From Cheilinus undulatus (lineage: Eukaryota > Chordata > Actinopteri > Labriformes > Labridae): a DNA stretch of 64,000 nucleotides. Location of the stretch: positions 40,474,551 to 40,538,550 of the forward strand of contig NC_054872.1 in NCBI RefSeq assembly GCF_018320785.1, given 5' to 3'. Every line of letters starts with the position of its first letter. The stretch's first letter is position 1. The translations under genes and the position numbers were made by a program. The notes under the pieces are model-generated. The model had not been told where the DNA came from, made no database searches, and saw only the letters and a list, made by a program, of their open reading frames with translations. Of this stretch, positions 58,001 through 64,000 are shown piece after piece.

Positions 58001-61000
58001 TAAGCCTGATTTATGGTTTTTACTGTAAAACTCTGCCATGTGATGCTATTTGAGCTCATTGGAGTGAAGGATGTTTGTCCTGAGGGCTCAAGGCTCTCAC
58101 AGATTTTGTTTTTCTGGAAGATCTTCCTTTAAAAATTGAATAATTTGATAGAATCTGGCACAGCAAAGGTTGTGCTTTCTTCTGGCTCGCTTCCCTGGTC
58201 AACATCTTCAATGATTGTACCAGCTGGTGTTATTTATCTTGTCATGACTGTTTCAGTCATAGTGGATATAGCGATCTGTATTGCCCATACAGTCAGCAGG
58301 TGCTATGAACAATAAGTCCTGATTTATGCACTTGATTTGCATGGCCTCACAGTTTGAACAAAAGCATGCATGTAATTTTTAGAGAGTCAAACAGTCGCTC
58401 ATTTGTGCTCCAGCCTGCAGCTGCTGCCAGAATCTGCACACATCTTTTTCTATAGAGGGGTTAATTTCCTATTTGAGGCTTTTTGTAATTGCCACATTGA
58501 TTGTAACCTGCTAATCTGGAGCAAGATACTGTGCCGTGACCTAATTGCAAGTTACATGTGCACAGATGCATTTATATTAAGTCCTTGTTCTTTCAGCTGT
58601 GTGCCAGAGGTCTGTGAGGTTGGGGGGTTAAAGAGGGGCTTAGAATAACAGGATGGTCTCATGCTCAGCTCCATTTTTATTTGCAGAGCTGAGAACTAAC
58701 CTTTTACTAAGTAACACTTACAAAACAGTCCAGCATTTGCGTTTATCCTTAAGTTCAATTTCATTTTAAACAAGGCTGTGATCAACAAGGAAACATACAA
58801 CTCAAACTAGATGTAACTACTGGAGGTTTAATGACCCTGATAGATATAATGCCGGCACAGTGAAAGCACCGTCATGTTCACAAGCGAGTGATGAGTATGT
58901 GGTCCAGTGAACTTGATCTCTGACATGCAACCTCCAAAATCAAATGAGGCCATTTTTGAGTCAGGGTGAGCATTTGTGCTGGAGAAGATCCATAAAAGTG
59001 TTCTTGAGATGCCACGTTCACTTGCAAGTCACGAGCATGTAACCTAACGGGCTCGTGCAAACACTAGATGGGACGTTGCAATGGAGCCAGAGTGCTTAAA
59101 TACATGCTTGGTCTGTGCATAGCCTTAGAAATGTATCAGCAATGGTAATATCTCTGACCCTTTCCGCTTTCAAATCTGGAGGCTTTTTAAAAACAGCATG
59201 GAGATGAAGAGGGAGAAAAGCCTGGCTCTGCAGCTCTACCTACGGGAGCAAACTTCTCTTCTTCATGTTTTTTTTGTTTTGCCAGCTTCTTTCTATTCTT
59301 CGTTGGTTGTTTAATAGTGGTTAGCAAACACTTAAAATCATGACTGCCACCTGGATTGGCAGTAAACACTTTCATATTTGTATTCTTTTTTTCCCTTTCT
59401 TTAAATAGTTCAGGTGTACTTCAGGTGTCGTTTGACTACATGCACCGAAAGAGTGAATACAAATACCTTAAACCTTACACCCCAATCACTAATCCAATCC
59501 CTTTATTCATGAGTCACAGTGGACATTTTAAGGGTTTAAAAAAATCCGGAGATTATTACATATGAACATCCTGAAAACATAAAGTCTCCTGCCCTGCCTA
59601 GCACCAGTGTGGAGGCATAAAAAATAACCAGCCAATAGCCAGAGAAGATGCTGGTCAGTGTGGGATAAGGGGGGAGAGACCGGGTATAAAGGTATGCATA
59701 AAAGGTAATTTGTTCTATGGGATTTAACTATTTTATGAAAAATCAAGCTTGAAAGCATTCTCGGTTACGTGAATGCTATAATGAAACAATTCACAGCACT
59801 TAGGTTTCCCATAAGCGGTCCACTTTGTCGTCATACATCGGCATATTACCTAACTTGTGTTCACTCACTGCAGCGTCTGTATCGGCACTCCAGCCAGTCC
59901 ATCTTAAACCAATAAATAAGCACATGCTATGGCCATTATGTCATGCAGAATCAGGCACTAATGATCACTTCGTTATCACATTAAAAGCTATTCTGTCTCA
60001 GACATTCATGATGATCAACATGACTTCATGGGAAATTATAATCCTTTTCATAATGTTACCAAACTTATTAATATATTGACCTTTAATTTAATACACAGAC
60101 GAAAGTAGATTATAGTGTTGTTTTTGTGTGTGCTTATGTTTAAAAGATAATCCTGACGTCTTGTAGACAGACAGGCCAATAAGAAGATAAACATGAAGCT
60201 CATAAGAGCTGTCACTGCTGCGATGTTTTATCAGCTTGATGACGCACTTCCTCCCTCCTCTCATACACTTACTTCACTGAGGTAGTGCTTCTCGAAACTG
60301 AATGTGAGACAGTCTGTGTATGTGTGGCACAAGGGCAGACAAGGACGCGCACTTTATGAATCAGGACATGATGAACATTTTGTGTTTGGGGAGATTTTTA
60401 AACTATAGCTGGCCTGTCTGGACATAAAGACTGATGGACACAAAAGAAAATCAGCTCTTACGGTTGCTAAATGTTTAGATATACCGGCTGCTTAATAATG
60501 GAAATATGGCAGATTAACCCCAGATGGACTGTTTAACATATACATGCAATAGGTTATATTCTACATCCATAAGGGCAACACTATAGACAGTTTTTTGGAA
60601 GGCCAAATGCCACTCCACAAATAACACTGATTGGTCTGGTCTAGGGACAAGCATGCCAGCTTAAAGCTTTGCAAGGATCTGCCTAACAAACGTGGAATCC
60701 TGCCGATCCATTAGTTTGCCAAGCTTAAGGACAGACATCCCGTTTCTGGAAAATACATCCTTTTTATAAAACTCCTACAATCAATACTAATAATAAAACC
60801 CCTTGAATAACTGCATTGTGCATAACATCCAGGTATTATTTAAAGACTACCAATATCCCCTTACTATGAGGAGTTTTAGCCTCTTTTAAGTCATTGCTTT
60901 TGTTAAGAAGTTTGCAGCTTTGCTGTTTAACACACCAGGTCCCTGTCCGGGAGGTAGACCTTAACTCTTACCCTTACTAAAATTATAAAAAGGCACACAT

Positions 61001-62640
61001 TCAAAATTATGAGTGTGTCTCAGAGGGAAAATGCTGCGGAAACACTGTTCTAAACCATCAACCTTTCCTAACTTCTTTGGCAGACCTGAAACTCAAACAC
61101 CAGACTTTTTCTACCCACAAATAGGTCTGGGTTGGTTAGCTTTCCTGATGGTGAAGTTTTGTGTTTAGGGCTTTAGAGTACAGTTTGTTCTGTTACTGTA
61201 GCCAAGCCAGTCTTTGAAAGATGAGCATTGTTTAATTTCATTTCAGTCATTTTGGGCTATTTTTTAGTTTCAGAACAACTGTTCAGTGTTCAATAGCTGG
61301 CAGTTGGAAAGACATCTTCTGGTCCCCCAAGGTTCAGGAATAATTGGCTGTGGGAACAGTTGCACGGCAGCTTGCACCATGTTTCCACCAGCTGGATGTT
61401 AGTTCAAATGCAGCCTAGTTTAATACATGCTCTAACTTGGTTTTTATGATCTAACATTTAAGGCGTGGCTCAGGCTGAGAAAGTTACAACATGAGTTATA
61501 ACTTACTTTACACTTTGCACTTAGTAGGTGTACTGTCTGCTCAATATACATAAAAAAGGAAATGAGGTGCTGAGATTTTAGTTGCAATGAATCATGTGTT
61601 TATTTTAGCATGGAGAGATTTGTCCAATGGGAGCCTCTAACCATATCTCAAACCTTGATGGCATACTGTCATTTATTACTATTATAAAAGTGACACTACA
61701 CTCGGGTATGAAGGCCTACAACTAGTGAAGAATAGCCAATTTGTGGTACATAGCTCTGAGAATATCGTAGATCAGAGAGGCTCTCTTACAGAAAGGCAGG
61801 ACTGAGAGGTAAAGGCTCAATCATAAATCAGTCTGATATTTCAGCACCACAGACAGCGCCATGGATTCATCAATAGACAGCACAGTTCTGTCTCTGATAT
61901 TTCAGGGCCTGTAGTTTGGTCCATAGAGTTTCTCATGTACAAACAACAGTCAGACAGGTGATCAATGGAGGGAGCAGACCAGACTAAACATATTTAACAC
62001 CATCCTCTACCCCTGAACTCTCTGTGCAGCCAGTCGATAGAGAGGAGGCTTGGCAGGTTAGCAAGGAAAATTCATTGTAAGCATTCTGCCAACACACAGA
62101 CATCAGACCTTGAATCATCTATCCTTTAAGCATGTAACGCAAATCTGTTTCTAAGCACCCACATGCACTGATTAAACCGTCTTAATTTTGCATGTGGGAA
62201 AAGATTAGCTTCTATTTTGCAAAACTTCCCGTTTTCTCGTCACTTCTTGTGCTCTTGACTTCATCTTTATGTGTACATACAGAGCAGTATGCACCTAGTG
62301 CTGGGGTGTCTGAATGAATCTGTCATGTGTGATGGGTAACAGTGTCCTTGCATAAATGTTTTTTTAAGACGCTTGTAAAACTGAATTTTAAAGGAAAGGG
62401 AAGATGTGAATGTCAAAGAAACTGGAGGGAAACAAGAGAAAAAGATTAAAATGGGGCAGCTGTAGACAAGTCAAAAATCTCTCAACTGGATGGTCACGGT
62501 TTGATCTGAAATGTCTTTGAGCACAACACTTAACTCCAAACATGCAGCAGTGCCATGTGAGAGTGCTTTTATACCTCTGGGCAGCTAGGGCAGTGGACAA
62601 TATGTTTGCAAGTTGTACACCCATCTAGGCAATTCTGAAA
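55043..62640. other. Probable long intron; no exon seen
   Basis: AT-rich DNA downstream of the signal-peptide exon. At 56830-57050 a decayed DNA-transposon end is recognisable (GGTGTCCCAACTTTTTTGAA). I found no coding exon with splice signals on either strand. Confidence 0.4.
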
Positions 62641-62900
62641 ATCAAATAAATCTCAAGAACAATTTGAGGGATTTCCCTGGAACTTTGTACAAGTGTCCTC
62701 TCTAACTCAAAGATGACTTAATTAGATTTAGAGATCAGAGGTCAAAGGTTAGGGTCATTTGGCTACATGCTCATCTTTCAACCTTGCTTGAGAACAAAAT
62801 ATCTCAAGAGTGCTTTGAAGGATTGTCCTCAAAGTCAGGTTCTGTAGGTCAAAGGTCAGGGTAGTTGCCCCTTCTTTTTCATCTCTTGCTTGCAAAGAAA
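62640..62900. repeat. Tandem-like units of a common teleost repeat
   Basis: Two or more related blocks of about 130 bp each contain AAATCTCAAGAAC/ATATCTCAAGAGT, then a TTGAGGGATTT/TTGAAGGATTG segment, and GAGGTCAAAGGTTAGGG/AGGTCAAAGGTCAGGG. Non-coding. Confidence 0.55.
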
Positions 62901-62914
62901 TATATCAAGATTAT

Positions 62915-63540
62915 TACCTCCACCAAGGAGGTTATGTGATCAGGTGGGTTTGTTTGTTTGTTTGTTTGTTTGTTTGTTAGCAACATAACTCAAAAAGTCA
63001 TGGACGGAAATTTTCAGGAAATTTCCAGGAAATGTCAGAAATGGCATTTGGAAAAACTGATTAGATTTTGGGAGCGATCCGGATCACTGTCTGGATCCAG
63101 GAATTTTTTTTAAAGGATTCTGTACTGTTGGGAGTTAGGGCTAATGGCAGAGGTCTGCGCTGTTGCCACTTTACACCAGGAGATGGCGGACATGAGTAAT
63201 TTATTCAAAGTTTTGGAGTTTGTAGAGTTTGAAAGATGCATGCCCAGTTGAGGAGACGAGTCAGAGCGTAACAGAGAGAAAGGCAGAGAATTGTAGAGAG
63301 AATACTCACAACGCTGGGAGGAATAGAGGAATATTCACCCTCTGCCATGACTTCCACACGTAGTGAAGCCAATGCTTTGCCTCACTGTGTCTCCACCACA
63401 CCGGGGAGGGAGTAATCGGCGAATTAGATTTTGGGAGTGATCAGGATCACCGTCTGTATCCAGGAATGTTTTTAAAGGATTCTTCACTATTGGATAGGGC
63501 TAGGATAGGGCTAATGGCAGAGGTCTGAGTGCTTTTCTAG
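62915..63540. repeat. CCTCCACCAAGGAGG-type repeat with internal duplication
   Basis: Begins ACCTCCACCAAGGAGGTTAT and (GTTT)n, then the block TTAGATTTTGGGAGCGATCC ... GGGCTAATGGCAGAGGTCTG at 63060-63158. That block recurs diverged at 63424-63530. About 260 bp of unrelated sequence lies between the two. Confidence 0.65.
62947..62979 (+). repeat. (GTTT)n microsatellite
   Basis: Eight tandem GTTT units within the repeat that begins ACCTCCACCAAGGAGG. Confidence 0.9.
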
Positions 63541-64000
63541 TTTTAAAGGAATTTCTTTAAATCTTTTACTTATATCCACTCTCACTAAATGGATTTACTA
63601 AATTGAGCATAAAGCGTTGGCACAGGCAGGCTTTGAAGTCAAGAACTGCCATATAATTGAGATCAATCGATCTCACGCAAGACCTCATCAGATGACTGCC
63701 ACCTGGTTTGCTTTTAAGCGTGCGGTTGGCTAATTTTACTCACGCCATGTAACTTCTAGCCTGCCTACTCTTTGCTAGTCCTTTAGCAAGCTGCCTTTTT
63801 TCAACCCTCCTCCACCCCAGCTCCTCCTTTATCCATTGAGATCCTGACTGAAATACATTTGAAGAACAAGGTCAGATAGAAAAAAAATCTATTTTTAAAG
63901 AGTGCCCCTTCCAAGACAAACAGCAGCACAGTTGGCAAAAAGTGTGAATGGGAACGAGGTCAAACTGATGGATACAGTGTTTACCATCAGTGCGTGAATA

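Overview
The window looks like nuclear DNA of a teleost fish, probably a spiny-rayed (acanthomorph) species. Genes are split by phase-consistent GT-AG introns, non-coding DNA is AT-rich, and the repeats are typically teleost: several Tc1/mariner families, hAT-like MITEs, tRNA-derived SINEs and L2/CR1-type LINE tails. There is no bacterial, plasmid or phage content, no CRISPR array and no operon. Nearly all short open frames here are chance or transposon-derived.

Layout. Bases 1-11 kb are gene-poor and repeat-rich; they include a dead mariner at 4.7-6.2 kb and a 558-bp element with perfect 9-bp target duplications at 4.0 kb. Bases 11.1-14.1 kb hold splice and polyA signals on the minus strand that may mark a short spliced transcript of unknown coding status. 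Bases 15.0-19.4 kb hold a LINE tail, an 830-bp TIR element and a dead Tc1. At 20.5-21.5 kb is a two-exon plus-strand gene for an unrecognised 158-residue protein, starting 117 bp after a DNA transposon.

From 34.8 kb down to 24.1 kb on the minus strand lies a complete psmc4 gene (26S proteasome ATPase Rpt3). All 11 coding exons join in phase to 417 residues; one intron begins with GC instead of GT. Head-to-head with it, at 37.2-42.4 kb on the plus strand, is a five-exon gene for a 290-residue two-Ig-domain type I membrane protein with a five-residue tail. A mariner MITE sits in its first intron and a Tc1 relic in its third.

After another repeat-rich stretch (43-48.2 kb), a plus-strand gene begins near 48.8-50.4 kb. 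It has a candidate non-coding first exon, a second TATA promoter with an AUG-free leader, and an exon encoding a signal peptide. The rest of the window to 64 kb appears to be its long first intron, with scattered repeats; the remainder of the gene lies beyond the window.

The three gene products have no evident joint function. I found no clear new multi-gene system. The best leads are the unrecognised 158-residue gene, the 9-bp-TSD transposon family, the GC-AG intron in psmc4, and the two-promoter arrangement at 48.8-50.4 kb. Exon boundaries were derived by hand from splice signals, reading phase and, for psmc4, remembered similarity to the human protein; no database search was possible.
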